Origin: Legionella cherrii
GTDB lineage: Bacteria > Pseudomonadota > Gammaproteobacteria > Legionellales > Legionellaceae
Direction of reading: 5' to 3'
Assembly: GCF_900635815.1 (NCBI RefSeq)
Contig: NZ_LR134173.1
Coordinates: forward strand, 3,318,001-3,382,000
DNA length: 64,000 nucleotides
Shown here: positions 36,037 to 45,680 of the stretch, one piece after another
Position numbering within the stretch: position 1 is the first letter of the stretch
Layout: every line of letters begins with the position of its first letter
The notes under the pieces: generated by a model
What the model saw: the letters and a program-made list of their open reading frames with translations, nothing else
What the model was told of the DNA's origin: nothing
Database searches by the model: none
Translations under genes and position numbers: made by a program

Positions 36037-37803
36037 ATGAATAAAAAAAATAGTTCGCTAAACAATTTTTTCCTGAATCTGATAAAACCATACAGTTGGT
36101 ATGTTATTGGATTGTTGCTCACTGCTGCTTATTGGGGGATTAATAATGCCCTTTCTCCTTATGTGTTAAAACTCATTATTGATAAGGTTGCAGCATTTTC
36201 GGGCAATAAATCAGCCCTATTTGATGCAATAAAACCCTATATCATCGTATACATTACGTTGTGGGTGTTAATTGCTATGGATATGCGTTTTTCAGATTGG
36301 CTCCGGTTGAAGTTATTTCCCTACTTACGATATGACCTGGTTAATAACATGTTTGCCTATTTGAATCAGCATTCACATCGTTATTTCCAAAATAACTTTG
36401 CAGGCAGTTTATCCAATAAAATCTCTGATATGACCGCGGGCACCATCTCCATTTTTACAACAATCGATGATGCTGCCGCGCAAATTGTCGGTATTATTAT
36501 TGCGATTATCAGCATGCTGCTTGTGCAGCCGATATTTGCTTTGATTTTATTTGTTTGGGCCATTACTTTTTTGGGAGTCGCAATCGTTTATTTCAAGCCG
36601 GTGCAAGATCTTTCTAATATTTTTGCGACCAGTAAAACCACTTTAGTTGGAAAAATTGTTGATAGCATAAGCAATATCACGAACCTGCGCTTGTTTTCCA
36701 GAGCAGACTTTGAGAATCAAGTGATTCGAAATGCAACCCAGGATACTACAGATAAGGATCAGACCATGCAATGGACTATCTTGAAAATGCGTATCTATTG
36801 GGATGTGAGTATTATCGTTTTGATTGCTGCTAATTTATCTATGCTGGTCGTAATGTACAGTAAGGGTCAAGTATCAATAGGTGATTTTAGTTTCGTTATC
36901 TCATTGTCACTCAGTATTTTCTATAATTTATGGTACCTGGCGAGCCAATTCGTACATTTTGCTGAAGAACTGGGAAAGTGCAGACAAGCCCTAACCTTGA
37001 TTTCAGAACCCCATGAGATCACGGATCAACCCGATGCTCAGCCACTTACAGTCTCTCAAGGTCGTATTGAATTTCAAAACGTGAGCTTTCACTATGATGA
37101 AGGAGCCCACCTTTTTAAAAATAAATCCGTTGTGATTGAACCCGGACAAAAAATTGGTCTGGTAGGTTTATCTGGCTCTGGAAAAAGTACTTTTGTCAAT
37201 TTGATTCTTCGCCTGTTTGATGTGGAGTCAGGTAAGATTTTGATTGATGGACAAAATATTCGCGAGGTAACTCAAGAATCACTACGAGAAAATATTGCAA
37301 TGATTCCTCAGGATGTAACCTTATTTCATCGCACTTTAATCGAAAACATTCGTTATGGCCGTATTGATGCAACAGATGCAGAAGTAGTTGCTGCATCAAA
37401 GAAAGCACATTGCCATGAATTCATTTCCAAACTTCCTGAGCAATATGATGCGTTAGTTGGTGAGCGTGGAATTAAATTATCGGGTGGACAACGACAAAGA
37501 ATTGCCATCGCACGAGCTATGTTGAAAAATGCACCGATTCTAATCCTAGATGAAGCAACCTCAGCCCTGGATTCGTTGACTGAAAAATTGATTCAGGATG
37601 GCTTACATGTGTTAATGCAAAACAGAACAACCATTGTAATTGCGCACCGACTCTCCACCTTATCTGAAATGGATCGCATCTTGGTTTTTGAAAAAGGCCG
37701 TATCATTGAAGATGGTTCTCACGAGGAACTGCTCAAAATACCGAGTCATTACAGTCGTATGTGGAAAATGCAAGCCGGGGGATTTTTACCTGATGCGTTG
37801 TAA
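36037..37803 (+). CDS. ABC exporter, fused membrane and ATPase domains
   Basis: Half-transporter of 588 aa, working as a dimer in the inner membrane. About 320 residues hold six membrane segments. The ATPase domain has Walker A LSGSGKST, Q-loop PQDVTLF, signature KLSGGQRQRIAIAR, Walker B LILDEATSALD and the His switch IAHRL. Similar to MsbA/multidrug exporters. It follows the ABC-F gene by 25 nt and is probably cotranscribed, so a shared substrate such as an antibiotic is likely but unproven. Confidence 0.88.
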   Translation: MNKKNSSLNNFFLNLIKPYSWYVIGLLLTAAYWGINNALSPYVLKLIIDKVAAFSGNKSALFDAIKPYIIVYITLWVLIAMDMRFSDWLRLKLFPYLRYDLVNNMFAYLNQHSHRYFQNNFAGSLSNKISDMTAGTISIFTTIDDAAAQIVGIIIAIISMLLVQPIFALILFVWAITFLGVAIVYFKPVQDLSNIFATSKTTLVGKIVDSISNITNLRLFSRADFENQVIRNATQDTTDKDQTMQWTILKMRIYWDVSIIVLIAANLSMLVVMYSKGQVSIGDFSFVISLSLSIFYNLWYLASQFVHFAEELGKCRQALTLISEPHEITDQPDAQPLTVSQGRIEFQNVSFHYDEGAHLFKNKSVVIEPGQKIGLVGLSGSGKSTFVNLILRLFDVESGKILIDGQNIREVTQESLRENIAMIPQDVTLFHRTLIENIRYGRIDATDAEVVAASKKAHCHEFISKLPEQYDALVGERGIKLSGGQRQRIAIARAMLKNAPILILDEATSALDSLTEKLIQDGLHVLMQNRTTIVIAHRLSTLSEMDRILVFEKGRIIEDGSHEELLKIPSHYSRMWKMQAGGFLPDAL

Positions 37804-37846
37804 CGATCATTAGTGCGGCGAAAATTGGGATTTTTTGTAACTATAC

Positions 37847-37926
37847 CCTCACCCTATCCCTCTCCCCAAAGGGGCGAGGGATAAAAAACAGTCCATAAAA
37901 AAACCTCTCGCGCTTCAGGAGAGGGT
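37847..37926. repeat. Family A-like palindromic repeat, decayed
   Basis: ACCCTCACCCTATCCCTCTC and GGGGCGAGGG form one hairpin, and CCTCTC with GAGAGG another. It resembles the CCCCTCTCCC module of family A but lacks the full first module. It lies after the ABC exporter gene and may terminate it. Confidence 0.55.
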
Positions 37927-38032
37927 AAGAGTGTTACAATAGCTTTTTCCTTAGATCAGATACTTTTTCACCCTGAGATATACACAAACCGATTACGCTA
38001 TGCTCATCAGAACCACTGAAACAATGAAACAA

Positions 38033-38503
38033 CTATTGTGTTAATTCAGTGGCCGCTTTTTTACTCTGCTCATACTGAATGATCATTTCAGAAAGTGCTT
38101 CTGGTGAGGCGTCCATTTTGGGGTCAATTGCTTGCTCACTCCATTTAGGAATTCGTACTGGCTTAAAATAATGACCTTCGGCTGGTTCAGAGCGTTTATC
38201 ATAGTCAACTGTATAAAGCGTTCCAAATCCTGTGATTTTTCCCTCATCATCTGCCTCTAATTCTACAATAGCCTTTTGGATTGCAGTTTTGGCATCTATT
38301 TTTTTACCCTTTATTCCATCCTCCAGGATTTTCTTAGCATCTTCTATCGTTTCATAAAACAAGACTTCATGGCCTAATGAATACCCACAAACTTGCTCAA
38401 AGGCTAATGTATAAAGAGGGGAAACGAAATAAGAAGCCAAATCAGAAAAACTATCACCAATTTTGGTATATGGAGGTTTCACTATTGCGTATATTTTTTT
38501 CAT
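38033..38503 (-). CDS. Hypothetical protein
   Basis: Not recognised. 156 aa, soluble, no signal peptide. The sequence is acidic overall, with a predicted alpha/beta N-terminal half (KKIYAIVKPPY, HEVLFYETIEDA) and a Lys-rich helix near residues 62-85. The ribosome binding site AGGGAA supports the start. The neighbours do not suggest a role. Confidence 0.6.
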   Translation of the reverse strand: MKKIYAIVKPPYTKIGDSFSDLASYFVSPLYTLAFEQVCGYSLGHEVLFYETIEDAKKILEDGIKGKKIDAKTAIQKAIVELEADDEGKITGFGTLYTVDYDKRSEPAEGHYFKPVRIPKWSEQAIDPKMDASPEALSEMIIQYEQSKKAATELTQ

Positions 38504-38940
38504 TTTATTCCCTAAAAATTTAAAATATATAAAAAGACAGTTCTTGAATAGGAACTAATCACAAGTCTCCGTTGCGCTTTAACCTAAAAAAAGCAGTGAA
38601 TCAACCTATAAGTGTTTCTTATATCCAGTACAGTAAACACGTGCAGTAGCATTGCAACCATTTTTTTCAGGTTAAATATTATCACACTTGTTCTATTTGT
38701 ATATAAGTTTCTGCCCCCACTTTTTATGATGAATCCATGGCATTTATTTTGCGCCAGAGTAAAAAAGTTCGGTAAAAATTTCGGTACAGATTTGATGCAA
38801 ACTCCTTTAGACAATCTCCTCTGAATATAAATGAACAAGGAGAATAATTTTCACCCACTCAACTATACTCAAAATAACCCAGTCGAAAAATTGAGAACTT
38901 GCAAGATGCAATACTGGGCTGACTAAAAAGGAGTTTTTTT
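38504..38940. other. Intergenic region, no supported gene
   Basis: 437 bases between a divergent pair. Short open frames on both strands (38584-38838 minus and 38612-38824 plus) overlap each other, lack ribosome binding sites and have no recognisable content. The end (38931-38936, GGAGTT) holds the ribosome site of the next gene. Promoters for both flanking genes must lie here, but none is clear. Confidence 0.5.
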
Positions 38941-39843
38941 ATGAAAGTTAATTATTTGCTCGCCCCTTTTATTTTAATGCCGCTATGTGTTTTCAGTCAG
39001 ACTCATGATGATGTGACCACCTTAACGATTTCACAAAACCCGGAGAATAAAAACAGCCAAACCCTCACTTATTCAAATGAAATGGATAACTTAAAAAAAA
39101 ACAAATCACTTAACCGCAATCTTGATTATCCAACTCAAATCATTCGTATGGATCAAAAAATAGAAAGTCAACAACTCACCTGTGATGAGGTAAATAACCA
39201 AATTGATAAAATCTTAGTGCAAAAAATAGTGAATGAACAATTTACTTATGCAATCTATATTAGTTGTATCTATAACCCAGAAACTAAATTAGCAACTCAA
39301 TTTATTATTAGCAGTTATTTTGATCCTTTAAGCGATGAAGCAGTGACCTACTTGGAATCCTATCTCAGCGAATACAATGGCACTGATTTATTTGGAACGA
39401 AATATAAAATTGAGTCTGCCAAAGGTCTCATCATTTCATTAGAAGTTGCTGCGGGAATGAAAAAAAAGCCGAATAGACCTCCTTTTGTCGAGTATCACAA
39501 AGACCGTAGTAATTTCTACTTCAAAAGCAACTATGAAATGAAAAATAAGTTATTCACTGATATCTATCAAAATTTCTTTACTCCTGATCCTAATAAAATA
39601 CTCCCCTTCCTCGATAAATGGGTTTCATCTCATGCAAGCTCCATTTATAAAGCGGTCTTAAGAGATTCTAATTATGTTGAGTTACAGCCGGAAAAAATTT
39701 TTCTTATGGAGAATGAAGAACTATTTGTATCTAACTTTAAACAGTATTTTGCGCATTATTGCGAGCCTTATGAAAACCATCGATGCTTGAATCCTGGTGG
39801 CAAAATAGATAATGAAGAAAATCTTTCGAAAGTAGCTTTGTAA
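38941..39843 (+). CDS. Hypothetical exported protein
   Basis: Not recognised. 300 aa, with a signal peptide (about 1-20, ending FSQ) and no other hydrophobic segment. The mature part is polar, rich in Asn, Lys and Tyr, with Cys pairs (LTCDE with ISCIY, and HYCEP with HRCLN) that may form two disulfides. GGAGTT precedes the start by about 7 nt. It is probably periplasmic or secreted. Confidence 0.65.
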   Translation: MKVNYLLAPFILMPLCVFSQTHDDVTTLTISQNPENKNSQTLTYSNEMDNLKKNKSLNRNLDYPTQIIRMDQKIESQQLTCDEVNNQIDKILVQKIVNEQFTYAIYISCIYNPETKLATQFIISSYFDPLSDEAVTYLESYLSEYNGTDLFGTKYKIESAKGLIISLEVAAGMKKKPNRPPFVEYHKDRSNFYFKSNYEMKNKLFTDIYQNFFTPDPNKILPFLDKWVSSHASSIYKAVLRDSNYVELQPEKIFLMENEELFVSNFKQYFAHYCEPYENHRCLNPGGKIDNEENLSKVAL

Positions 39844-39871
39844 TTTATGAAATGAGTCATGCAACAAAACT

Positions 39872-39906
39872 CCCCCTCATCCCTCTTTATACACAGGATG
39901 AAGGGG
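39872..39906. terminator. Hairpin between convergent genes
   Basis: CCCCCTCATCC and GGATGAAGGGG pair with one mismatch around a 13-nt loop. It lies between the stops of the exported-protein gene and the symporter gene. The T tail is weak, so termination in both directions is only likely. Confidence 0.5.
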
Positions 39907-39913
39907 ATTCTAT

Positions 39914-41191
39914 TTAACCCAATTCGGCTTCATAGGAAGGTATTTTTGTCGGTTTTAATTCGCCTTGCTCCTCGGCAATTGCTTTATCATTGACGATCTT
40001 AGTGACACAAGCATCAGACCATACATTTAAAGCAGTTTCTAACATATCAATTAAACCATAGAAAGGTAAAATAACCCCCATGAGCACGATAGGAACGTTC
40101 ATACTGGATAATAGGCTAATGCTCAGGAAGAAACATCCCATAGGTACCCCAGCATTGCCAATAGCAGCAACTGTAGCAACGAATATCCACAAAACCATGG
40201 TACCGTAGGAAATGGGCATGCCATGATTCTGCATTAAATAAATTACCGTAGCAAAAATAAAGGCGGCACAACCATTCATGTTAATGCTGGTGCATAAAGG
40301 TAAAACAAAACGGCTTACTGCTGGCTTTACCTGCAAATTCTTTTCTATAGTATTCATGGTGACCGGTAAAGTCCCTACGGAAGACTTAGAAAAAAAAGCG
40401 ACTGATAAAGCAGGAAGCATAGAACGCATTGCGGCAAAGGGTTGAATATTATTCTTTTTTAGCCATAAAGGTAAGACGACAAAACCTTGGACTAAATTGG
40501 CTAAAACAACGATCAGTAAATACTCACCAATCCCTTTGATATCCATACCGGAACGCAACTGAACTACTGTTGAGGTAATAAAGCCGAACAAGCCTAAAGG
40601 AATTACTGCGATAATCCAACGCGTCATCACTAAAAACATACCGTGCGCGCCTCGGAAAAAGCGCGTGATGGTATCACGTGCTTCTTCATCAGGTATTTGA
40701 CGCACCGCAATACCGATAATAATACTTAAGAACAATACCCCCATAACTTGTTGTTCAAGAAAAGGAGATAATAGATTAGTGGGTATAATATTCGCCAGAT
40801 ATCCCAAATAACCTAAACTGCTCGTTGATGTGGTTGTTTGCGCATCCAAATTGACTTGCACCGAACTGGGTTGAATGATGAGATAAAGCAAACAACTGAT
40901 CACCGCAGCCACTACCGTAGTAGAAAAAGTATACTTTATTGTACGTTGCCATATTTTTTTCATATACCCATCAGTTTTGTAGTTTGCTAAAGTGACGATG
41001 ATGGATAAAGAAATAATGGGTAAACTGATGCACTTAAAAAGTTTAATAAATAAATCAGAAATCAATAGACCTGTTTCTTTCAAAACAGCAACATTAGACA
41101 TTCCACTGGCAATACCCAAACCAATCATTAAAGCATAAATCACAGGGGTGCTGAAAATGAGTTTTTTCTGTTGTTGATGTGCTGCACACAT
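39914..41191 (-). CDS. Dicarboxylate/amino acid:cation symporter (DAACS family)
   Basis: Inner-membrane Na+ or H+ coupled carrier for C4-dicarboxylates or acidic amino acids, 425 aa. FFSKSSVGTLPVT is the serine-rich hairpin of the family (SSSATLP in GltP), and TSINMNGCAAF the NMDGT-type substrate region, here with NMNG. Eight or so hydrophobic segments are visible. Amino acids are the main carbon source of Legionella, so glutamate, Ser or similar uptake is plausible. The start follows AAGGA. A weak promoter-like site lies upstream near 41323-41353. Confidence 0.85.
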   Translation of the reverse strand: MCAAHQQQKKLIFSTPVIYALMIGLGIASGMSNVAVLKETGLLISDLFIKLFKCISLPIISLSIIVTLANYKTDGYMKKIWQRTIKYTFSTTVVAAVISCLLYLIIQPSSVQVNLDAQTTTSTSSLGYLGYLANIIPTNLLSPFLEQQVMGVLFLSIIIGIAVRQIPDEEARDTITRFFRGAHGMFLVMTRWIIAVIPLGLFGFITSTVVQLRSGMDIKGIGEYLLIVVLANLVQGFVVLPLWLKKNNIQPFAAMRSMLPALSVAFFSKSSVGTLPVTMNTIEKNLQVKPAVSRFVLPLCTSINMNGCAAFIFATVIYLMQNHGMPISYGTMVLWIFVATVAAIGNAGVPMGCFFLSISLLSSMNVPIVLMGVILPFYGLIDMLETALNVWSDACVTKIVNDKAIAEEQGELKPTKIPSYEAELG

Positions 41192-41494
41192 GTTGGGGAT
41201 CCTTAAAAAATCAAAAAAATGAACATAAAGAGATTAAGTTAGCAGCAACAACAAGAAACAAGTTTAAAATGAGCGAGGGTTGAACGGTGCATTGTTTGGT
41301 TCGAGTGAGTTAACATAAAAACCTTATACTCTGTCTGATTAAAATATGTACAATGAGAAATATTCTAACACATCTAGCCTGTTCGTCAAGAGATTTTAAA
41401 ACCTTAACCCCTATAATTTATCAATAAATCTGGGTCAAAAAACTGTAATCTCTTTAGGTGAACGTATGCGTACCAGGAGAAGTGTTATGAGTTC
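41192..41494. other. Intergenic region upstream of the symporter gene
   Basis: 303 AT-rich bases. On the minus strand TTGTAC (41348-41353) and TATAAG (41323-41328), 19 nt apart, could be a weak promoter for the symporter. No gene, RNA or repeat was recognised. Confidence 0.4.
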
Positions 41495-42568
41495 TTAATC
41501 AACTAACTCAATGGATTTGATTTGGTGCTTTAAACGCATGATTCGACGGTAGGCATCTTCGATACGTTGTTGCTCTATTTTTTGCTCAAAAACAAGTCGC
41601 TCAATCACTTCAATCACTTCTGGAGCGGTAATTTTTGCTAATTGATTCGCGAAAATGAGCATATCAGCCCCTGCGTTGATTGTCATACATAGGGCATCCT
41701 CAAGTGAGTAATGATCGGTAATTGCCTGCATTTGTAAATCATCAGCGATGATGACTCCATCATAGCCAATAGTCTCACGCAATAAGCCTGTTAAGATAGC
41801 ATGGGATAAAGTGGCAGGTAAGCCTTGCTTATCCAACTGTTTATTCACCACATGCGCGGTCATAATCAAAGTAGGTTTATAAGCCTCTTTTGCTAATTGA
41901 TAATAAGGAATCAACTCTTCCTTATGAAATGTATTCGTAACATCCACAAATCCTTTATGAGTATCACCCAATGCACTACCATGACCTGGGAAATGTTTAT
42001 AACAACACGCGATACCATAATGAGAAAAGACATCAACAAATTTTCTGGCCAAATGAACTACATCATCAGGATTGGTTGAAAAACTACGTTGTAAACTGCC
42101 AATAATTCCTTGCTCTTCTTGGAGATGCAAATCAACAACTGGGCTGAAATTAAGATTAAACCCTAAAGACTTTAGGGTAAATGCCATTTGTGTCAGTTCA
42201 GCCTGTAACGCTTCAGGAGATAATTGTGCCATAGTGTAGGCACTCATAGTGGGCATACATCCTTCAATTCGTGACAAACGATCTATGGCTCCCCCTTCAT
42301 AATCTAGCGCAATTAATAAAGGCAATTCATTGTTTTTATAATTTATTTCAGAAGAATAATAATTAAGTTGATGTGTTAAGCGTTTGATTTGTGCCTGATT
42401 TTTTAAATTTCTACCATATAAATCTGTAGAAATATCGTAATCGAATAACAGAACGCCACCTAATCCATCTGACGATAGCCATTCAGCAACAGGGCTTTTG
42501 TTGTGAATATCACAGCCATCAAACCCCATGACTAACATCTGACCAATTTTATTTCTAAGAGTAATCAT
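41495..42568 (-). CDS. nagZ: Beta-N-acetylhexosaminidase NagZ (GH3)
   Basis: Cytoplasmic glycoside hydrolase that removes GlcNAc from muropeptides during cell-wall recycling. KHFPGHGSALGDTHKG is the family motif with the catalytic His/Asp pair, and IIADDLQM carries the nucleophile Asp. The N-terminal IGQMLVMGFDG also fits. The ATG at 42568, preceded by CGGAGCG, gives 357 aa; an earlier in-frame TTG is less likely. Confidence 0.88.
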   Translation of the reverse strand: MITLRNKIGQMLVMGFDGCDIHNKSPVAEWLSSDGLGGVLLFDYDISTDLYGRNLKNQAQIKRLTHQLNYYSSEINYKNNELPLLIALDYEGGAIDRLSRIEGCMPTMSAYTMAQLSPEALQAELTQMAFTLKSLGFNLNFSPVVDLHLQEEQGIIGSLQRSFSTNPDDVVHLARKFVDVFSHYGIACCYKHFPGHGSALGDTHKGFVDVTNTFHKEELIPYYQLAKEAYKPTLIMTAHVVNKQLDKQGLPATLSHAILTGLLRETIGYDGVIIADDLQMQAITDHYSLEDALCMTINAGADMLIFANQLAKITAPEVIEVIERLVFEQKIEQQRIEDAYRRIMRLKHQIKSIELVD

Positions 42569-42663
42569 CAGTCGCTCCGTCAACAAATTAGGAAAAAATC
42601 CTTCCTAAAAAATTAGTTTATGTTGTGACGAGAATCATACACAAAGATAAAAATTAATGCCAT

Positions 42664-43122
42664 TTATATCTTTTTTGGTGGTATCGCCGGGATATCATTA
42701 AAACTGCAACTGCAATTTCCTGATGCATCGGGAGGCAGCGGGACCAGTGAAAAATCACTCGGATAACAAACAGTGACATTCCAAGCTGAATCTCCAGGAT
42801 TTACGCTATTGGGCAAAGACCAATAATTTTTAGCAATATAAGTTTTCCCTTTATCACTTTCCCAAAAAACTGGTGAAAACTGAGCTCGATACATGAGTTT
42901 TTGCCCAGGTTCGCAAGGGAAAGTCTGACGCATCCAAGATTTTCCAGAAGGGACTGCTACCGTTGTTAGAGTTTTACCTGATGCAGCATCCATGATTTCG
43001 ACAGATACATCATATTTAGTCCAACAATTATCCTTAACTAAAGTGTAATAACAGGTAATAGCCGCCCAAAGAGAACTTGATGAAATAAGGCTTAAAATAA
43101 TAATAAAAATTCTTGCTAACAT
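42664..43122 (-). CDS. Hypothetical exported protein, Cys-rich
   Basis: Not recognised. 152 aa, signal peptide to about residue 20 (LWA/AIT), then a small domain with six Cys (ITCYY, DNCWT, FPCEP, VCYPS, CSCSF) and many Trp/Tyr. The paired Cys suggest disulfides in the periplasm. The C-terminal end is Pro-rich (AIPPKK). The ribosome binding site AAAAGGA supports the start. Upstream is an unusual set of inverted repeats. Confidence 0.65.
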   Translation of the reverse strand: MLARIFIIILSLISSSSLWAAITCYYTLVKDNCWTKYDVSVEIMDAASGKTLTTVAVPSGKSWMRQTFPCEPGQKLMYRAQFSPVFWESDKGKTYIAKNYWSLPNSVNPGDSAWNVTVCYPSDFSLVPLPPDASGNCSCSFNDIPAIPPKKI

Positions 43123-43148
43123 AATTTAATCCTTTTTAAAGGGTGCGT

Positions 43149-43199
43149 GTTAACAATTTGCTTGGTCTAAAAAAAAAACAATTAAAATGAATTGTTAAC
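43149..43199. promoter_or_regulatory. Nested inverted repeats upstream of exported-protein gene
   Basis: GTTAACAATT (43149-43158) is mirrored by AATTGTTAAC (43190-43199). Inside, AACAATT and AATTGTT (43178-43196) form a second AT-only hairpin that, read on the minus strand, is followed by about ten T. It could be an operator or a weak attenuator for the gene at 42664-43122. Confidence 0.4.
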
Positions 43200-43321
43200 A
43201 GGCTTTAGAGCCATTATTTATAGTATATACAATATCAATTATAAATTATGTAGATAAGTTATCAATTTAGGCCCGTACAGGGTTGATTTTATTATCCGAC
43301 CTGTATAAGCTTGCCCGAATT

Positions 43322-43409
43322 GGAGAGATGGCCGAGCGGTCGAAGGCGCACGCCTGGAAAGTGTGTATACGGCAACGTATCGAGGGTTCGAATCCCTCTC
43401 TCTCCGCCA
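43322..43409 (+). tRNA. tRNA-Ser (GGA)
   Basis: 88 nt including an encoded CCA. Acceptor GGAGAGA/TCTCTCC with discriminator G, D arm GCCGAGCGGT, anticodon stem CACGC/GTGTG with loop CTGGAAA (anticodon GGA, reads UCC/UCU), a long variable arm TATACGGCAACGTATC as in class II tRNAs, and T arm GAGGG TTCGAAT CCCTC. A promoter-like TATAAG with a GC-rich discriminator precedes it at 43304. Confidence 0.96.
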
Positions 43410-43572
43410 AATTCAATAAAAAAGCGGTTGTATTATGCTCAAAGTGCCTACCGTTTTTTTATGTTTACTATTCCCATAGGTACTTTTGCAGTGATGGAAC
43501 TAGGGGCTAAAAAATTCAAATTATTGGCATGCAAAAGTATGATTATGAACAATTCATTTAGGGATATGGCAT

Positions 43573-44205
43573 ATGAAATTAACTATAATAGGAATTTTAT
43601 TATCATTTAATGCAATCGCTGGTGATTATTTCCCTAAACTAACATCACAAGATCAACCATGGTCTGTTTCTGCGAGTGCAGGTACAGGCAATTACCAAAT
43701 CGCTTCCAGAGACAAAAATGCTCCAATAGGACGATTAGCCCTCGCTAATGAAATGATGCTTGCAGGAAATATTGCATTAGGCTTGGAATTAGGACTGCAA
43801 ACTGGGACTCGGATAAAATTAAACATGACCCGAGAAACACTCCATGCACTTAAAAAATGGATACCCATGCAAACTACTCTTGCTCCTACGCTGGATTTAT
43901 TAATTACCACCAAAAGCGATCCCCTGGGAAATAGTTCTTTTTTTGCTCAATTAAAAGGGGGGCTGGCTTATCGGCATTGGCGTGATGATCGTGTTCCTCT
44001 TAATGACATCTCTCAATTAGCAGGCGAAATACAAGCAGGTTTTGGCTATCCAATTACTGCCTTGGCTAGCCTAAATTTATTGTATCAAGGAATATTTAGT
44101 GGCAATGGGCCAAATTTTCATTTGGAAACTTATTCTAAAAAAGAGCAGTTATCTAACATTCCTACATTACACGCTGTGCTCCTAGGTTTATCGGTTAACC
44201 TTTAA
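43573..44205 (+). CDS. Hypothetical outer-membrane-like protein
   Basis: Not recognised by name. 210 aa with a signal peptide (about 1-16, ending AIAG). The mature part has alternating hydrophobic strands (SVSASAGTGNYQIA, NIALGLELGLQTG, FAQLKGGLAYRHW, EIQAGFGYPI, LNLLYQGIF) and ends VLLGLSVNL, as a small eight-strand beta-barrel would. Outer-membrane location is inferred. AGGGAT precedes the start. Confidence 0.6.
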   Translation: MKLTIIGILLSFNAIAGDYFPKLTSQDQPWSVSASAGTGNYQIASRDKNAPIGRLALANEMMLAGNIALGLELGLQTGTRIKLNMTRETLHALKKWIPMQTTLAPTLDLLITTKSDPLGNSSFFAQLKGGLAYRHWRDDRVPLNDISQLAGEIQAGFGYPITALASLNLLYQGIFSGNGPNFHLETYSKKEQLSNIPTLHAVLLGLSVNL

Positions 44206-44211
44206 AAATCC

Positions 44212-44253
44212 CCGTCATCCCGGGAGATCTCTCGATGCGTTCGGGTTGACGGC
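44212..44253. repeat. Family B fragment
   Basis: CCCGTCATCCCGGGAGATCT, then CGATGCGTTCGGG and TTGACGG. It is a shortened, mutated form of family B with the centre missing. It lies just after the barrel-like protein gene. Confidence 0.5.
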
Positions 44254-44390
44254 AAAAAATTACCGATAAAAGTCAGATGGTGTGCAGATTGAGAGTCCTT
44301 TTCACGCAAGATGGGCCAAATGTGGCTTTTCGTAGACTATAATGTAAGCAAATAGGTCCTCTTCTCCATTGATTTTCAGGGAGTATTATC

Positions 44391-44660
44391 ATGAAAGAAC
44401 AACATTATGCCTATAAAATAACGCACGGCGCATCAGGTCTTAATTGCCCACATTCTGCATTGGAAAATGATAAAATGGTGGACTTGCTAAAAGAAATAGA
44501 AAACCAGCATAGCGATGGAGTATTTTGGGTATTTAAACAATTTGGCGATCAACCCCAAGAACCACTTTGCATCATAGACTGTTCAAAAAAACGTATTTAC
44601 TTTCATTATTCCGGTGAGGTTGAAGATTTAAAGGATGCAATAGCCAATTTAAGCCATTAA
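44391..44660 (+). CDS. Hypothetical small protein
   Basis: Not recognised. 89 aa, soluble, with Cys in LNCPHS and in LCIIDCSK. GGGAG lies 9 nt before the ATG. A TATAAT box at 44338-44343 could be its -10 element, although no matching -35 was seen. Confidence 0.55.
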   Translation: MKEQHYAYKITHGASGLNCPHSALENDKMVDLLKEIENQHSDGVFWVFKQFGDQPQEPLCIIDCSKKRIYFHYSGEVEDLKDAIANLSH

Positions 44661-44805
44661 CTTTATGTTCTCAAATAATTGCTTTTTTAAATCAAAATGA
44701 ATTTTATTTTTTTATTTTGACTTTATTTAGCCCACACCAAGTCTAGACAAATGGATTTTTTTTAGTCACCATTCCCTTCCTTTATTCCAGTTGAAGAGAA
44801 TACCT

Positions 44806-45360
44806 ATGTCTTTAAAAACCAAAATAATGATTTTAAGCGCGCTTTTTTTTAATTTATTTACTTGTGCTTATGCAACCTCTGCAGCAAAGCCTGTCGAAAA
44901 TGATACCGCCATTCAAAACGCTGTTTTATTCTATATTAACCAATACCGGCAGCAACACGGCTTATCTAAGCTTACAATGGATAATAAGATTGTAATCCAA
45001 GCCAAACAACACTCTCAGGATATGGCCAACCATCGTATGCCTTTTGGCCATCAGGACTTTGGAAAGCGTATTGCCAAACTGCGTTCACAAATTAAAAATA
45101 CTGGCGGCGGCGCCGAGAATGTCGCATACAACTACAAAACGGCTCAAATCGTAGTCAGCCAATGGGTTCGTAGCCCAGGACATCGAAGAAATATCATGGG
45201 TAATTATAACATCACTGGGGTCGGTGTTGCTCGTGACAAACAAGGCAAACTTTATTATACCCAAATTTTTCTACAAACCAGCAAGAATCCACCGCAAAGA
45301 CACGCAGCAAGAAGAACTTACGTTGGTGTCCCCTTTTTTGGTATTCAGCGTCGTAGTTAA
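44806..45360 (+). CDS. Exported CAP/SCP-domain protein
   Basis: CAP-superfamily (SCP/PR-1/YkwD-like) protein. The signal peptide ends near residue 25 (AYA). The domain reads VLFYINQYRQQHGLSKL, QHSQDMANHRMPFGHQ (with the His/Glu-type cavity residues), GAENVAYN, VSQWVRSPGHRRNIMG and TGVGVARD, all typical. The basic tail (QRHAARRTY) is unusual. Length is 184 aa from the ATG at 44806, which is preceded by GAAGAGA. Function in bacteria is poorly known; cell-wall or secreted roles are possible. Confidence 0.85.
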   Translation: MSLKTKIMILSALFFNLFTCAYATSAAKPVENDTAIQNAVLFYINQYRQQHGLSKLTMDNKIVIQAKQHSQDMANHRMPFGHQDFGKRIAKLRSQIKNTGGGAENVAYNYKTAQIVVSQWVRSPGHRRNIMGNYNITGVGVARDKQGKLYYTQIFLQTSKNPPQRHAARRTYVGVPFFGIQRRS

Positions 45361-45518
45361 AGATTGGGTAGCCTGGGTGCAGCGCAGCGAAAATCCAGGC
45401 TAAATTTTCTTCATTAATTCAACACATTAACAAATACCTGTTCAATTTTAACGAAATCTTTGCAAAAAACCAGCAAAATCAAGTGGCAATAGAACTTATA
45501 TTGGCCTATCATAGAATC

Positions 45519-45667
45519 ATAGACAGTACACATTGTTCAGCCAACATTATTACTTTGGGAGCCAGAGTGAGAGTGTGGTGTGCAAGCTTAGCATGTACTA
45601 AGAAGCCTGAAACACTCCAGAGGAGTCCACCTTGGTAAAAAGGACTGTACTCAATCTTACTGTCTAT
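45519..45667 (+). ncRNA. ssrS: Probable 6S RNA
   Basis: A 149-nt transcript closed by a 10-bp stem (ATAGACAGTA with TACTGTCTAT). The apical hairpin CTTAG-CATGTA-CTAAG followed by AAGCCTGAAAC matches, position for position, E. coli 6S CTCGG-loop-CCGAG followed by AAGCCTTAAAAC. CACCTTGG further down also has a counterpart. The unpaired middle fits the open-promoter mimic that binds sigma-70 polymerase. A TAGAAT -10 box (45512-45517) and a strong terminator (45681) frame it. No ygfA-like gene follows. Confidence 0.7.
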
Positions 45668-45680
45668 CCCAAATTTCATA

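Noticed and set aside
38584..38838. Overlapping short reading frames on both strands
   Set aside because: No ribosome binding sites, no recognisable content, and they overlap each other; treated as chance frames.
43322..43409. tRNA-Ser as an attachment site of an integrated element
   Set aside because: No integrase and no second copy of the tRNA 3' end was found in the window.
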